Source: Barthelona sp. PCE (Eukaryota > Metamonada: BaSk clade). From it: DNA of 64,000 bases. The notes below the pieces were generated by a model, which searched no databases, was not told the origin of the DNA, and saw nothing but the letters and a program-made list of their open reading frames with translations. Below, in pieces: positions 1 to 9,076 of the stretch. The stretch spans positions 992,001 through 1,056,000 of the forward strand of contig JAUFOR010000008.1 in assembly GCA_040285745.1 (NCBI GenBank), in the 5' to 3' direction. Numbering within the stretch: position 1 is the first letter of the stretch; each line of letters starts with the position of its first letter. The position numbers and the translations under genes were made by a program.

Positions 1-611
1 AAATAGCGTTTTCCAGTTATTTTATGTATAAACTCAAACGCATTACTATACCGAACAATCTTTTGACGATTAAAGTTACTTATGTGTTTTGTGTTATGCA
101 GTGCATCGACTGCACATGATAATGCTAAGTTACTTGGCATATCATCTATTATATCAGTGGTAACCCGGTTATGTGGGATGAAGTGATAGCATTTAAGGGC
201 AGAAAGCCCAGTCCTGCAGATAGGACACAGTTTGCTACCGGCCTCCACGCACGAGCGGATGCATCGTCGACAAAACGAATGACCACATTCAAAAAAAATG
301 GGATCGACAAAACGACTGTGACAGATTGGACATTTCACCTGTTCCAATGTCTCTTCATATGTGATTGATGATGTGCGTTCTTCTTTTGGCAACTTAATTG
401 CAAAGACACGCCGTTCATCTTTGGGAGAACTCAAGGAAAAGGGTGATATATCCAAACGATCTATGTGGTTTTCTACTTCTGTTGGTGCGTCAACACTACG
501 AATAAGTCCTCCCGAAAATGATGATTCTGAAACAGAATCCAATCCGCCACTGCTTAGGAAAGGATCTGCGCTCAGTCCAGCACTAAGGAATGGATCTGGG
601 CTTGGGAACAT
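1..611 (-). CDS. RING-finger protein, probable E3 ubiquitin ligase (C-terminus cut by window edge)
   Basis: Reading the minus strand from ATG at 611, one frame stays open to base 1, so the 3' end lies outside the window (about 203 residues visible). Residues ~96-138 form a C3HC4 RING: CPIC, then ECGHSFCRRC, then CPIC, with spacing typical of ubiquitin E3 ligases. The N-terminal ~90 residues are Ser/Pro/Asp-rich and probably disordered, with two DPFLS repeats; DPF can bind AP-2 appendage in other proteins, but this is only suggestive here. After the RING the chain continues with a folded-looking segment. The substrate cannot be told. RING certain, start likely, precise family unknown. Confidence 0.82.
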   Translation of the reverse strand, partial: MFPSPDPFLSAGLSADPFLSSGGLDSVSESSFSGGLIRSVDAPTEVENHIDRLDISPFSLSSPKDERRVFAIKLPKEERTSSITYEETLEQVKCPICHSRFVDPIFFECGHSFCRRCIRSCVEAGSKLCPICRTGLSALKCYHFIPHNRVTTDIIDDMPSNLALSCAVDALHNTKHISNFNRQKIVRYSNAFEFIHKITGKRY

Positions 612-941
612 GGACTTTAGTTAAAAAAACTACTGTGTTACACAGTTATCCACTAAGAAAAGGTGAAAATAAAGAAAACAGTATGTTTGGTCAAAGCTCG
701 ATCTTACATCAGACATTTAAGCGAATTTACTGTACGTTTAGTTATGTGAATATGCTTTATGAATGTTTCCACAATCTTTTCCTTTTTTTGTTTTACAAGC
801 TTATCTATCAGTTAACAACAGTGTATAAACGGGTTATATGTGCTGTTAAGCAAATTATTTTTTGTTCTGAAGCTCAAAATAGGTTAACCGGTTCTCAAAA
901 AATTTGCAGGGTATTGTAAAACCTCTAAATTATGAAATGAT
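612..941. other. Intergenic stretch without a supported gene
   Basis: AT-rich sequence between the start of the minus-strand RING gene and the stop of the minus-strand Ran-binding gene. Open frames here have no recognisable domain and are rich in Phe/Leu/Tyr codons typical of AT-rich noncoding DNA. It must hold the promoter of the RING gene and the 3' end of its neighbour. Confidence 0.6.
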
Positions 942-1859
942 TTACTCCATGTGCTCGAACAATCCTGCGATGTCCGTTCCAGTAAGATAATACTTAACAG
1001 GTTTGGGTCCCTTAGAAGTAGTTCTAATGCATCTCATTAAAATCTTTTTACCCTTGTGCATGGCCTTGATAGCCTTTAGAGAAGAGTTAATCAAAACTTT
1101 CTTCGATTGCTCATCACGAATCACCATACGAGTGCTACCTTCAGCATCACGTAGGAGTCTGGCAGGGCCTTCACCACGCTCAATCCACTCCTTGATGTGT
1201 TGGCCATCAGCATCGATCTCATCCAAAAATTCAAAACACTGAACAACAGTTTCGAATACCTTCTCTTCTTCTTCTTCACCGCTCTTTAACTCAACCTTAG
1301 CAAGGTTAACAACTTTCTTTGCCTTAGCCTTGGTTTCCTTCTTCTCAGAAGATTTCTTGAATGAGAATTTGTTCTTCTTGTTCTTCAAGAAGGGGTTGGA
1401 AAATGACTTGCCAGATTTCTCTTCCGACTTCTCCTCACCCTCTTCATCCTTGGGAGTTTCAGTCTTTGATCCTGCCTTCTTGAAAGGATTGCTAAAACTC
1501 TTGTTAAAGCTCTTCTTCATTGTAAAACCACCCTTCTTCAAGGTCGTTTTCTTAGTTTCAACCTTCTCAACAGGCTTGGCCTCCTCCTTAGGCTCTTCCT
1601 TCTGAACCTCTTCAACAACGGGTTCAACAACCTCAACAATGGCGGGTTCTTCAACCACTGGCTCGGCCTTTGAGAACTTGTTCTTCGCCTTAGAGAAGTC
1701 AAACTTCTTTTGGCTGATCTTCATTCCACCGTATTTGCTGAAATTGTTGCTCTGTGTCTTTTCTTTAGGGTTGTGAGCAGATTTGAAACCCTTGTTTGGT
1801 ATGCCCTTGTTCTCGTCGAGGGCAGGTACCTCTGACGCTGTGCGCTTGTGCTTATCCAT
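942..1859 (-). CDS. Ran-binding-domain protein (Nup50/Nup2/RanBP3-like)
   Basis: 305 aa. The first ~200 residues are low-complexity, rich in Lys, Glu, Val and Phe, with two FSNPF motifs; they look disordered and basic. The last ~100 residues fit a Ran-binding domain: a W-x-ERG-x-G motif (EWIERGEGPARLL), then RMVIRDEQSKKVLIN, matching the core strands of RanBD1. Family members bind Ran-GTP and act in nuclear import/export or at the pore basket. No canonical FG-repeat array is visible, so a soluble RanBP3- or Nup50-like role is as likely as a structural nucleoporin. Two TTTCAC motifs lie just upstream of the ATG on the coding strand. Confidence 0.78.
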   Translation of the reverse strand: MDKHKRTASEVPALDENKGIPNKGFKSAHNPKEKTQSNNFSKYGGMKISQKKFDFSKAKNKFSKAEPVVEEPAIVEVVEPVVEEVQKEEPKEEAKPVEKVETKKTTLKKGGFTMKKSFNKSFSNPFKKAGSKTETPKDEEGEEKSEEKSGKSFSNPFLKNKKNKFSFKKSSEKKETKAKAKKVVNLAKVELKSGEEEEEKVFETVVQCFEFLDEIDADGQHIKEWIERGEGPARLLRDAEGSTRMVIRDEQSKKVLINSSLKAIKAMHKGKKILMRCIRTTSKGPKPVKYYLTGTDIAGLFEHME

Positions 1860-2094
1860 TTGTGAAAGGGAGTAAATATTTGGAAAGTGAAATCCTATGT
1901 TTTATTTGAATTTCAACCAACAAGAAGTGTGTTAGCAGCTTGATCAGATCAGTTTAGCTCACATCATGTTAGGAAAAACCAATTCTTTACATTGTTTTCC
2001 CATTTCTAAACCATTTCCAAATTACTGGAGCATAAATTGTACGCAACCCAGCTCTTATATCCACACACACTCATTTAACTACACATACACTACA

Positions 2095-2397
2095 ATGGAA
2101 TTAGACACAGCAAAGAACGATCTGGTTAATACTTTATCACGATTGGAGGCACATTGGCAGATTCTAGAGGCGGAACTCGTCGAAATTAACTCAGATCTCA
2201 AGCATCTGGATACATGTACTCTTAAATACGGCGAGCATTTCCAATCATCAATTTTATATCTTAAAGATTTAAAAACACAAAAGAAGAACAAGATGAAAGA
2301 AATACTAAGGACGATGGAGGCCTTCAATAAGAATCTGACAAATAGTAGACGTCTGGTTAAATTATTGGAGAAGGACTGTCCTATAGATCAAAGTTAA
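2095..2397 (+). CDS. Small coiled-coil protein, function unknown
   Basis: 100 aa. An in-frame ATG at 1966 exists, but the ATG at 2095 is preferred because the upstream part is low-quality coding sequence and would run through the short spacer shared with the divergent Ran-binding gene. The protein is nearly all helix-forming, with heptad-like Leu/Ile spacing over residues ~5-95, and basic near the middle. Its size and helical nature fit subunits of small coiled-coil complexes (BLOC-, kinetochore- or spliceosome-type), but no family can be assigned. It converges on the La-family gene, with 46 bp between the stops. Confidence 0.6.
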   Translation: MELDTAKNDLVNTLSRLEAHWQILEAELVEINSDLKHLDTCTLKYGEHFQSSILYLKDLKTQKKNKMKEILRTMEAFNKNLTNSRRLVKLLEKDCPIDQS

Positions 2398-2443
2398 AAC
2401 GAAACTGTGTAAAGCTAGATTGATTATTTTTTATTCTTTGGTA

Positions 2444-3415
2444 TTATTCAGTTGTAGTGTTAGTAACAACAGTAGGTGATCCATTCTTTGCTTTGTTCGA
2501 AACTACTTCAGCTAAACGTTGCTTTGTAGCAGGACGGGATGATAATGCAATAATTTCACTGGGGGTTTCAACAATAATGTCTGGGTAGACCTCAAGGGTT
2601 GATGGGATAGTGTTTTCTTCTTCAGTCATCTCATCAATTATGTTAATCATGTTCTCCAAAGTGTATGAAATGTATTCTCCTTTGAAACCAACTTCTTCAA
2701 CCTGATCATCATCAACGAGGCTGGGGAATCCCTTAGAAGCTCTCTTTTTAGGCTTAGGAGGGCCTCTTCTTGTCTCTTTGGGTTGTTTAGATTTGTTGCT
2801 CTTCTTCTTACCCTTGTTCTTCTTCTTATACTTCTTCTTCTTGTATCCCTTACCAGTAGGATCAAATACACGAACTGGTGGGTTGTCACTGAAATAAATC
2901 TCTTCATACTCAATTAATCTAGCTACAAATGTGGCCTTCTCTAATCCTTTTTCTTGAATCTCACCAATGAACTCTGTAGCCTTGTCTTCATCAATACATT
3001 CGACAAAGCATGTGGTCAGGTGGTACTTAAACCGAATGCAGTCACATGAAAAAGAGTCAAAAGTGTTCTTTAACTTCTGGCGAGAGTAACCAAAGGGCAT
3101 ACATTCCATAACAACAACTTTGAAGGGTTGTGGATTGTAATTGTGTACCTTAGAGCGAATCCTCAACATGTCGTAGTGTAGATCAACTATTTCACTATCG
3201 AGGAGGAAGAAAAAATCGGCAAATGTTGCATTCAATAACTTCATCCTATGGAAGGTGAGGATCGTTACGATCGGTACCCACCCGCTCTCGTCCATAAGGG
3301 ATCTGAGGTACTCATCTTTCTGGAGATTGGATTCTGAGAAATAGAATTCAACGCACTGCTTTAACTCGATCATTCTCATGATTTGAGGGTTTGCCACTTG
3401 TGGTTCTGTCGTCAT
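2444..3415 (-). CDS. La-motif RNA-binding protein (La/SSB or LARP7-like)
   Basis: 323 aa. Residues ~12-90 form a La motif: QCVEFYFSESNLQKDEYLRS is the diagnostic helix-turn pattern that binds 3' UUU-OH of Pol III transcripts. Residues ~95-175 look like an RRM. Residues ~190-240 are a Lys-rich tract that should act as a nuclear signal and RNA-binding patch, and the C-terminal ~80 residues are acidic and probably disordered. Genuine La proteins chaperone tRNA and other Pol III precursors in the nucleus; LARP7 relatives bind 7SK or telomerase RNA, and the two cannot be separated by eye. CTTTCACG lies ~25 nt upstream of the start on the coding strand. Confidence 0.85.
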   Translation of the reverse strand: MTTEPQVANPQIMRMIELKQCVEFYFSESNLQKDEYLRSLMDESGWVPIVTILTFHRMKLLNATFADFFFLLDSEIVDLHYDMLRIRSKVHNYNPQPFKVVVMECMPFGYSRQKLKNTFDSFSCDCIRFKYHLTTCFVECIDEDKATEFIGEIQEKGLEKATFVARLIEYEEIYFSDNPPVRVFDPTGKGYKKKKYKKKNKGKKKSNKSKQPKETRRGPPKPKKRASKGFPSLVDDDQVEEVGFKGEYISYTLENMINIIDEMTEEENTIPSTLEVYPDIIVETPSEIIALSSRPATKQRLAEVVSNKAKNGSPTVVTNTTTE

Positions 3416-3545
3416 AGTTAAAATGAACTAAAACAACACGTGAAAGAGATAAAAAATTGGTTATAGAACGAAACACATTTATTTACAAAGTTATTGGCCT
3501 AAGCACCAATGAAAAGGCGATCATGGTGCTCCCGATACACAGATA

Positions 3546-3905
3546 CTACTCAAGCTGCTTTATAACTGAAAAATCTGCTGTGGTTGCTTGCATCTTTTGG
3601 GGAATACCTTGCATGTTTGCCTTCTCTTCGTGCATAGATTCGTTCAGTTTATCCCTCATTTGAGTGCGAATTTTCAGCGTACGATTCAAAATTTCATCTT
3701 TTGGTACTCCTTCGCTTTCTAATTCCTGTTCGATATCATATATGTGGGACTCGATCTGTTGTAGCTTCTTAAGCTTGATGAATTCATCATTCACGTACAC
3801 AATATGTGGATCGAGTGATTTACCGTGATCTGCCCTTCTAACACGTGATGCCCGACTTTTTTGGATGTATCCGCTCGTTCCTGACCCTCTAACCGAAAAA
3901 TTCAT
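3546..3905 (-). CDS. CWC21: Cwc21/SRRM2 N-terminal-domain splicing factor
   Basis: 119 aa. The N-terminus has RGSGTSGYIQKS, the hallmark of Cwc21 and of the first residues of human SRRM2 (RGSGTNGYVQRN). It is followed after ~35 residues by the cwf21 helical motif (KKLQQIESHIYDIEQELESE...PKDEIL). Cwc21 joins the catalytic spliceosome next to Prp8 and Snu114. The protein is the yeast-like short form without the long SR tail. Its start is 52 bp from the divergent VMA21-like gene. Presence of this factor agrees with the introns found nearby. Confidence 0.85.
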   Translation of the reverse strand: MNFSVRGSGTSGYIQKSRASRVRRADHGKSLDPHIVYVNDEFIKLKKLQQIESHIYDIEQELESEGVPKDEILNRTLKIRTQMRDKLNESMHEEKANMQGIPQKMQATTADFSVIKQLE

Positions 3906-3957
3906 CTAAAAAACGTTTGAATTAGAGTTAATTACCGTAAACAGGTTTATTTTCCAA

Positions 3958-4365
3958 ATGTCAGATACTGAATTGCGTCAACGGCTTGCAGATGAGCCAG
4001 AGGTTCATGAGCCAAACATTGAAACACCAACGAACCATCCATTTCTCAAAAAGCGTTGGAAACCACGAACCAAGCTTCTTTTCGTTTCTTTATTGTTGCT
4101 AACTGTTCCACTCACCATGTTTTGTTTGTTTTACTTTAAATTTGGGATTAACGCATACATTGCCGGATTAGTTGCTCTTATCCTTGTTAACATTATTGTT
4201 TGGGTATTTGTTGTTAATGTTCTTCTTGAAGAGCGTGAGTGGAAGAATTACCTGGCGCGAAAAGACATGATTGAGAAAGAGAATCGTGGTCTTTCTTCAG
4301 ATGACGATCTTGATATGGGTATTAGTGAGCAACTAGCTCGTCTTGATGATTCAGACAGTAACTAA
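3958..4365 (+). CDS. VMA21-like V-ATPase assembly membrane protein
   Basis: 135 aa. Two hydrophobic segments (residues ~40-60 and ~68-92) separated by a short turn, with cytosolic N- and C-terminal tails; the arrangement and sequence (RTKLLFVSLLLLTVPLTMF...GLVALILVNIIVWVFVV) resemble VMA21. VMA21 is a small ER/COPII-cycling protein that chaperones assembly of the V-ATPase Vo ring. The acidic C-terminal tail ends DDSDSN; no dilysine retrieval signal is present. Assignment rests on topology and loose similarity, so another small two-helix ER protein is possible. Confidence 0.6.
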   Translation: MSDTELRQRLADEPEVHEPNIETPTNHPFLKKRWKPRTKLLFVSLLLLTVPLTMFCLFYFKFGINAYIAGLVALILVNIIVWVFVVNVLLEEREWKNYLARKDMIEKENRGLSSDDDLDMGISEQLARLDDSDSN

Positions 4366-4411
4366 TGAGTTAAAATATGTTAACAAGCTGCTATTTACAA
4401 AAGAGATTCAG

Positions 4412-4869
4412 TTAAAACATTCCCATACCACTATCATCAGAATAATAAGTAAGGTAGATGAATACTGAGATATAGAAACACACACAACCAATCAGAGAAA
4501 TAAAGAAGGGCTGAGAATCGGCAATGGCTCCAGAAATGAAAAGGATTGCAGGTAGAGCGAAACCGCCGACAAAGAGGAATCCGGTAAGCCACTGGCCAAC
4601 ACGCTTGCCATCAATTCTAAACATTAGTTATAACAGTCCAATTGCTTTTCCAAAATAGATTTCCGAAAAAGTATTTTTGATAAATCATACTCATCATCTC
4701 CATATGACTCATTATCTTTGCACATGAATTCGGGTACGGCAGCGAACAATCCAAAAAGAAGAGTCCATAATACGTGCCAACAGCCAGATTGGGCTGCGCT
4801 GACAATCATAATGATGAGACCGACGGCTGCAAAGAAGCTCAGAGCGATAATGTGCTTGGTTTCTGGCAT
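4412..4869 (-). CDS. VPS55: VPS55/LEPROT endosomal membrane protein, two exons
   Basis: Two exons, 4691-4869 and 4412-4616 on the minus strand, joined by removal of a 74-nt intron; the 384-nt spliced CDS gives 127 aa. Each exon alone looks like a broken small ORF, but together they give the four-helix VPS55/OB-RGRP fold: IIALSFFAAVGLIIMIVSAA...LFGLFAAVPEFMC, then after a short acidic loop GQWLTGFLFVGGFALPAIL and a last helix ending in SDDSGMGMF. The joining codon is GA|A. VPS55 works with VPS68 in late-endosome to vacuole transport. The splice signals match those of the E2 gene at 34 kb, which strongly supports the model. Confidence 0.88.
4617..4690 (-). other. Spliceosomal intron, 74 nt (VPS55)
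   Basis: Minus strand begins GTATGATTTA and ends TAACTAATGTTTAG. Without removal the frame hits TAA; with removal the VPS55 reading frame is continuous and matches the family on both sides. The branch-point-like CTAAT sits directly before the 3' TTTAG. Confidence 0.88.
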
Positions 4870-5051
4870 ATATATGTCTATTGTGTGTTGAAAGGGAGAT
4901 ATTTGTTAAAGCACTTATTTGTTCATGTTTATTCATATTCGGATTACAGTTACTAGCTATTGAAGACTATTTATAAGTGTTTGACAAAATAAGTAAACTG
5001 CAATAACCTTATATGTCTTGTTTCACCAATTTACTTCCTTTTCTGTGATTT

Positions 5052-6374
5052 ATGGCTGAATTAGTCAATACACATAATATTCTCAGTTGGAGCGACGAGC
5101 TCCACGAGTTAGACGAAGAAAGAATCCTTTCTTTTGTTGAAAAAGTTAATGAAGATGCGTCTGACCCACTCTATGATTGTGATGAGAGCCTTAACTCTCA
5201 CATACACTTCACAACAGAGAGCCCATTGTGCCTAGAAGTCGATACGGTTGTTTGTCCGGTGAATGAGGTTTTGGATGTTGATTCCAGTTCCTTATTCACA
5301 GAAGTATGTGGTCGTGTGGGATATCCCATCCGTCAGGAAATCACAGAGGCATACAGTCACAAAACATTCTCAAAGAATAAGGTTATTCTCACAAGTCAAG
5401 CTGTTTATTGGCCAAGAACGGGTGATATTGATCATCTATCAAGCCTTATATTTTCTTGCGATCCCAAATACTACGAGCGCTTTAAGGTTGCTGCTGCTAG
5501 TAGTCTTATGTTTTGTTATCATAATGCTTTGAAAGTTTTGCTTGAGGAAGAAGAGGAGAAGGCAAAGACTGAGGGTCTAAAGGTAGCCATTGTGCCACTT
5601 TACACTGCTTCAAAGAAGTATCCCAGAAATAAGGGAGCGATAATTGCTCTCAATACAGTTCGCAGCTTTTTAAAGAAACTTCAGTCCACGGAGTATAAGA
5701 TGGATATTTATTTCTGCTTCCCCGAGGAACACTGTGAGGCGTCAGACTATGACCATCATATTGATTTAGCCCACGTATTTTTCCCAAAACCCAGTACAAC
5801 TTCAGAAGTTTTATTAAGATTATATCCTGATAGTATTAAGGGGAATAACAATGAACGTGAGATTCCAGTCAGTTCAATGCGTAGAACATGTAGGTTAAAC
5901 GCTGCTGAATTATCTAATACTACTCATACTGAGATAAGAGAAACAACTCAATACGGAATAGCATTTAGTTGGTTAAGAAAGATCAGGGAGTTGGAATCGG
6001 AGCTTAGTGAGTTCGCTCAGACAGAAGCAATCGTTCGTAAGGGTAAATTCATTCATATAGTTACAAGTCGTATTACAAATTCTGAGATTGCTTGGCTTTA
6101 TTTGTATAAAACCATTGAAGAATTTCAACAAGAATACTATTTAGTTGTTTATTATCAGAACGGATCAGATCCTGATTTCTGGTCGAATTTTGACGAATTA
6201 CCAGAGTCTTACAACGATATGTTAAAGAATATTTTGCTTATTGCACCTAGTTGGTGGACAAAGGTAAAATTCGGATTTAGATCATCAATTATCACTGATA
6301 AATTGAAAATATATAATGATTTGAACAGTTTAGGCGATTTTAAACAACAATTATATATTCCAGACACTTTTTAG
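5052..6374 (+). CDS. GDAP2-like protein: macro domain plus CRAL-TRIO (Sec14) domain
   Basis: 440 aa, close to the ~497 aa of GDAP2. Residues ~55-215 are a divergent macro domain (VDTVVCPVNEVLDVDSSSLF is the ADP-ribose loop region; KVILTSQAVYWP and KVAIVPLY follow). Residues ~305-435 show a CRAL-TRIO pattern (KGKFIHIVTSRITN, SYNDMLKNILLIAPSWWTK, FRSSIITDKLKIYNDL). GDAP2 homologues have this same domain order; the macro domain is often catalytically poor and the Sec14 part binds lipid. The canonical glycine loops of the ADP-ribose site are weak here. Its stop is 2 bp from the convergent PIG-A stop. TTTCACC is ~30 nt before the ATG. Confidence 0.78.
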   Translation: MAELVNTHNILSWSDELHELDEERILSFVEKVNEDASDPLYDCDESLNSHIHFTTESPLCLEVDTVVCPVNEVLDVDSSSLFTEVCGRVGYPIRQEITEAYSHKTFSKNKVILTSQAVYWPRTGDIDHLSSLIFSCDPKYYERFKVAAASSLMFCYHNALKVLLEEEEEKAKTEGLKVAIVPLYTASKKYPRNKGAIIALNTVRSFLKKLQSTEYKMDIYFCFPEEHCEASDYDHHIDLAHVFFPKPSTTSEVLLRLYPDSIKGNNNEREIPVSSMRRTCRLNAAELSNTTHTEIRETTQYGIAFSWLRKIRELESELSEFAQTEAIVRKGKFIHIVTSRITNSEIAWLYLYKTIEEFQQEYYLVVYYQNGSDPDFWSNFDELPESYNDMLKNILLIAPSWWTKVKFGFRSSIITDKLKIYNDLNSLGDFKQQLYIPDTF

Positions 6375-6376
6375 TG

Positions 6377-7768
6377 TTACATATCTTTTTCTTCATCTTT
6401 CTCTTTAAGATCATTGTTGTAAACCTTAATAGCTTTTTCTATTTTATGAGCTGGTTTAAACATTCTCCATATCATTTGCACGAAAAAATTCGTAAGTAGT
6501 ATTAAACATAAAAACTTTCCGTAGTAAGGACCGCATGAATACGAATACTTCAAGCGGTCAACCAGAGTAAGTCTTTCTGACTTTAACAAAGTATCATATA
6601 CATTAAGAACGCGATCTCCAACATCGAACCAACAATAAAAATTCTTCGCCCGCTCATGCTGTTTAAATGGATCGACTGAAGGTGCTCGCTCGATAGCAAC
6701 GCACGCAGCTTCAACGAGATCAGAAACAACAGGGTCTGCGGTCGTCATGATATCAGGGGGAAGTACACTTGGGATTGCACCAACGTTACTAGACACGACC
6801 AAACATCCGCAAAGTGCGGCTTCGACGATGGAAATGTTGAACGCATCAGTTAGAGATGTGTTAAAAAAAATATGACTTTGCGATACAACATCACGAACTT
6901 GGGAATGTGGAATTACACCTAATAGGTTGACCCTATCATGTAGGCCGTGGTCCTCAATAATTTGCTGTAACAGTGCCATTTTTGGACCATCTCCAGCAAT
7001 AACAAAGTCAACATTATCATGACGATTGCAAATTTCAGGGATTGAATAGGCCAGCAGATCAATACCCTTCCTATACACCAGGCGACTCACAACTGATATC
7101 ACAATGCGCCCTTTTGGTTTGGTGGCAGGTGTGAAGTTTTGCGACTGAACAGCATTGGGTATCACTGAAACTTTCGACGGATCAATGCGTCCTCCCAACA
7201 CCATGCTCTCCTTGGTAGCCATTGACACGCCAATGATGTGGTCGAGGCAACAGGAGACGCCTTTCAGAGCTGCGTTGGCATACAAACAGTCCATGGAGGT
7301 CATGTCCATTAGTGAATGATTGGTTAAAACAGTTGGAATGCCCATAATACTACCATATGTGACTGCTTCTATGCCCGTGGCGGAGAGCAACTGGTGGTAA
7401 TGTATAATATCGATGCTCTCCCTGTTAATAATAGACCAAAAGTATGGGTAACTGGCGAGGAACGTAAGCATTGCCGCTGAGTTCTTAACAACGCTTGTTG
7501 GGAGATAGTACACCTTGACACCGTTGCACAGGTAGCGAACGCCACGTCGCTCCCCGTATTTATGTGTTAGAATGGTTACTGAATGTCCCTTTAATGCCAT
7601 AGCTTCTGATATACAGTGCATATGTGTCTCGACACCTCCGACGTTAGGGGAGCAGAAACATGAAACCATGAGGATGTTCAGAGATTTTTCAAGTGGGTTT
7701 CTGAATAATATTTGGTTTTCCTCACTCAAAGAGGACTGTGATGATGTAGATGATGAATTGGAGTTCAT
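6377..7768 (-). CDS. PIGA: PIG-A, GPI-anchor GlcNAc-transferase catalytic subunit
   Basis: 463 aa from ATG at 7768 (an in-frame TTG further up adds nothing recognisable). GT4-family glycosyltransferase that moves GlcNAc from UDP-GlcNAc to phosphatidylinositol on the cytosolic face of the ER, the first step of GPI-anchor synthesis. Visible signatures: SCFCSPNVGGVETH at the N-terminal Rossmann domain, GHSVTILTHKYGERRGVRYL, SVVSRLVYRKGIDLL, and the EX7E region DAFNISIVEAALCGCLVVS. A single C-terminal transmembrane helix (FLCLILLTNFFVQMIW) anchors it, as in PIG-A of other eukaryotes. Length agrees with the ~484 aa norm. Confidence 0.95.
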   Translation of the reverse strand: MNSNSSSTSSQSSLSEENQILFRNPLEKSLNILMVSCFCSPNVGGVETHMHCISEAMALKGHSVTILTHKYGERRGVRYLCNGVKVYYLPTSVVKNSAAMLTFLASYPYFWSIINRESIDIIHYHQLLSATGIEAVTYGSIMGIPTVLTNHSLMDMTSMDCLYANAALKGVSCCLDHIIGVSMATKESMVLGGRIDPSKVSVIPNAVQSQNFTPATKPKGRIVISVVSRLVYRKGIDLLAYSIPEICNRHDNVDFVIAGDGPKMALLQQIIEDHGLHDRVNLLGVIPHSQVRDVVSQSHIFFNTSLTDAFNISIVEAALCGCLVVSSNVGAIPSVLPPDIMTTADPVVSDLVEAACVAIERAPSVDPFKQHERAKNFYCWFDVGDRVLNVYDTLLKSERLTLVDRLKYSYSCGPYYGKFLCLILLTNFFVQMIWRMFKPAHKIEKAIKVYNNDLKEKDEEKDM

Positions 7769-8220
7769 TGCGGCCGGGAAAACTCTATACGACCTGGAAA
7801 TGGGGATAAAATTTGTAGCACCTATACTGTGTGTATTATGGAATATAGACAATCTGGGTCGTTCAACTGTCTATTTATAGTTGTTTTGGCCTTTTAAATA
7901 TGCATATATGCTAAAAATGTAGTAAATACCGGCTCTTATATCTATGACATGTTTTTAGACTTTTAAACTGATATTGTTACTGGATATTATGTTTATATTC
8001 TCATTAAAGTGTGGTAATATGTTGTCAAGCTAATTAAAAGAAATCGAAAGTTTTAAGTTTGATTTAGAACATCAATTTCCAACTACCTACACATGTTAAA
8101 TTCAGGAGGAGCGTACTAAAAGGGAAATGAAATGATCATGATTTATCACACAAGCCATATACCAATTTTCACTTCTTTCATTCTGTATTTTGCTTATTTA
8201 CACACGCGCACTGCAGCTAA
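7769..8220. other. Divergent intergenic region
   Basis: Lies between the divergent starts of PIG-A and the cyclin gene. No coding potential is recognised. TTTTCAC at 8166-8172 lies 49 nt before the cyclin ATG and matches the recurring start-proximal motif of this window. Confidence 0.55.
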
Positions 8221-9006
8221 ATGAAAGAATACACATTCTCAATACCAAATATTGAGCAAGACACCGCATATGACGAGCTTATAGATACTCTAATGCACTT
8301 AAGTAACAAAGAGAACTATCTTAAAATCCCTAATCTGCCCCTACAGGCATCCAATCCTCACCTGAAGGATTATATGCGCTATAAACTGTTCAAATGGGGT
8401 TATGGACTTCTGGTGGACTTCATGAAGACTCCAATCAAAGTGTTTGCACTTGCAAACATGTATTTCGACAGTGCTGTTTCAACCTGTCACTTTAGAAAAC
8501 AGAGTTTACAGTTGGTTTATAGTGCCTGTATCTTACTTGCTCACAAATTCAGCATAGATCATATCACATTAAAACCATCAATGTTGGTTTCATGCTCGTG
8601 CAACACATTTGAGCTCGAGGATTTGCTTCATATGGAAAGCAAACTGTTCAAGTTATTTGATTTTCGACTAAATTTAACCACTGTTTTTGATGTTATTAAT
8701 GTACTATCTGTGATATATAAGGATCAATTCAGTAACAATACAAGGTTTATATCTGTTCTCAGTAGGATTCTTAGAAATTTTTTCAAAACTCAGTTTTTCT
8801 CTCATGTCAACACTTTCTATTGTGGTCTATGTTTTTTTAATCTTGCCTGTACGCTATCACATCAGAAAATCAAAGATTTAGATGTATTTCTGGAAGGATT
8901 CGTGCATAACAATAGTGATTATTCTCGTGTTCAGAGTTTTATCTGTCAAACTCTAAAGATTAACAGTTCAAGATCTAATCGTAGGTCGCCCAGATCAACT
9001 GCATAA
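8221..9006 (+). CDS. Cyclin-box protein
   Basis: 261 aa. Residues ~45-160 form a cyclin N-terminal box: KTPIKVFALANMYFDSAV, then LQLVYSACILLAHKF and LLHMESKLFKLFDFRLNLTTVFDVI, the pattern by which cyclins bind a CDK. A second, weaker helical repeat follows to ~residue 240 and the C-terminus is basic (SRSNRRSPRS). The type (cell-cycle A/B/D or transcriptional) cannot be told without alignment; no destruction box is evident. The gene ends with AATAAA about 40 nt after its stop, just before the convergent orphan gene. Confidence 0.82.
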   Translation: MKEYTFSIPNIEQDTAYDELIDTLMHLSNKENYLKIPNLPLQASNPHLKDYMRYKLFKWGYGLLVDFMKTPIKVFALANMYFDSAVSTCHFRKQSLQLVYSACILLAHKFSIDHITLKPSMLVSCSCNTFELEDLLHMESKLFKLFDFRLNLTTVFDVINVLSVIYKDQFSNNTRFISVLSRILRNFFKTQFFSHVNTFYCGLCFFNLACTLSHQKIKDLDVFLEGFVHNNSDYSRVQSFICQTLKINSSRSNRRSPRSTA

Positions 9007-9076
9007 ATTCCATCATTATATCCATTCATTAATCTATTCTTGTATAGCAATAAATTCAAATTGTGTTTATTTAGAT

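Noticed and set aside
3901-3930. Possible intron 3' end before the Cwc21 start (CTAAT...TTTTTTAG)
   Set aside because: Spacing between CTAAT and TTTAG differs from the three supported introns and there is no room for an exon before the divergent gene.
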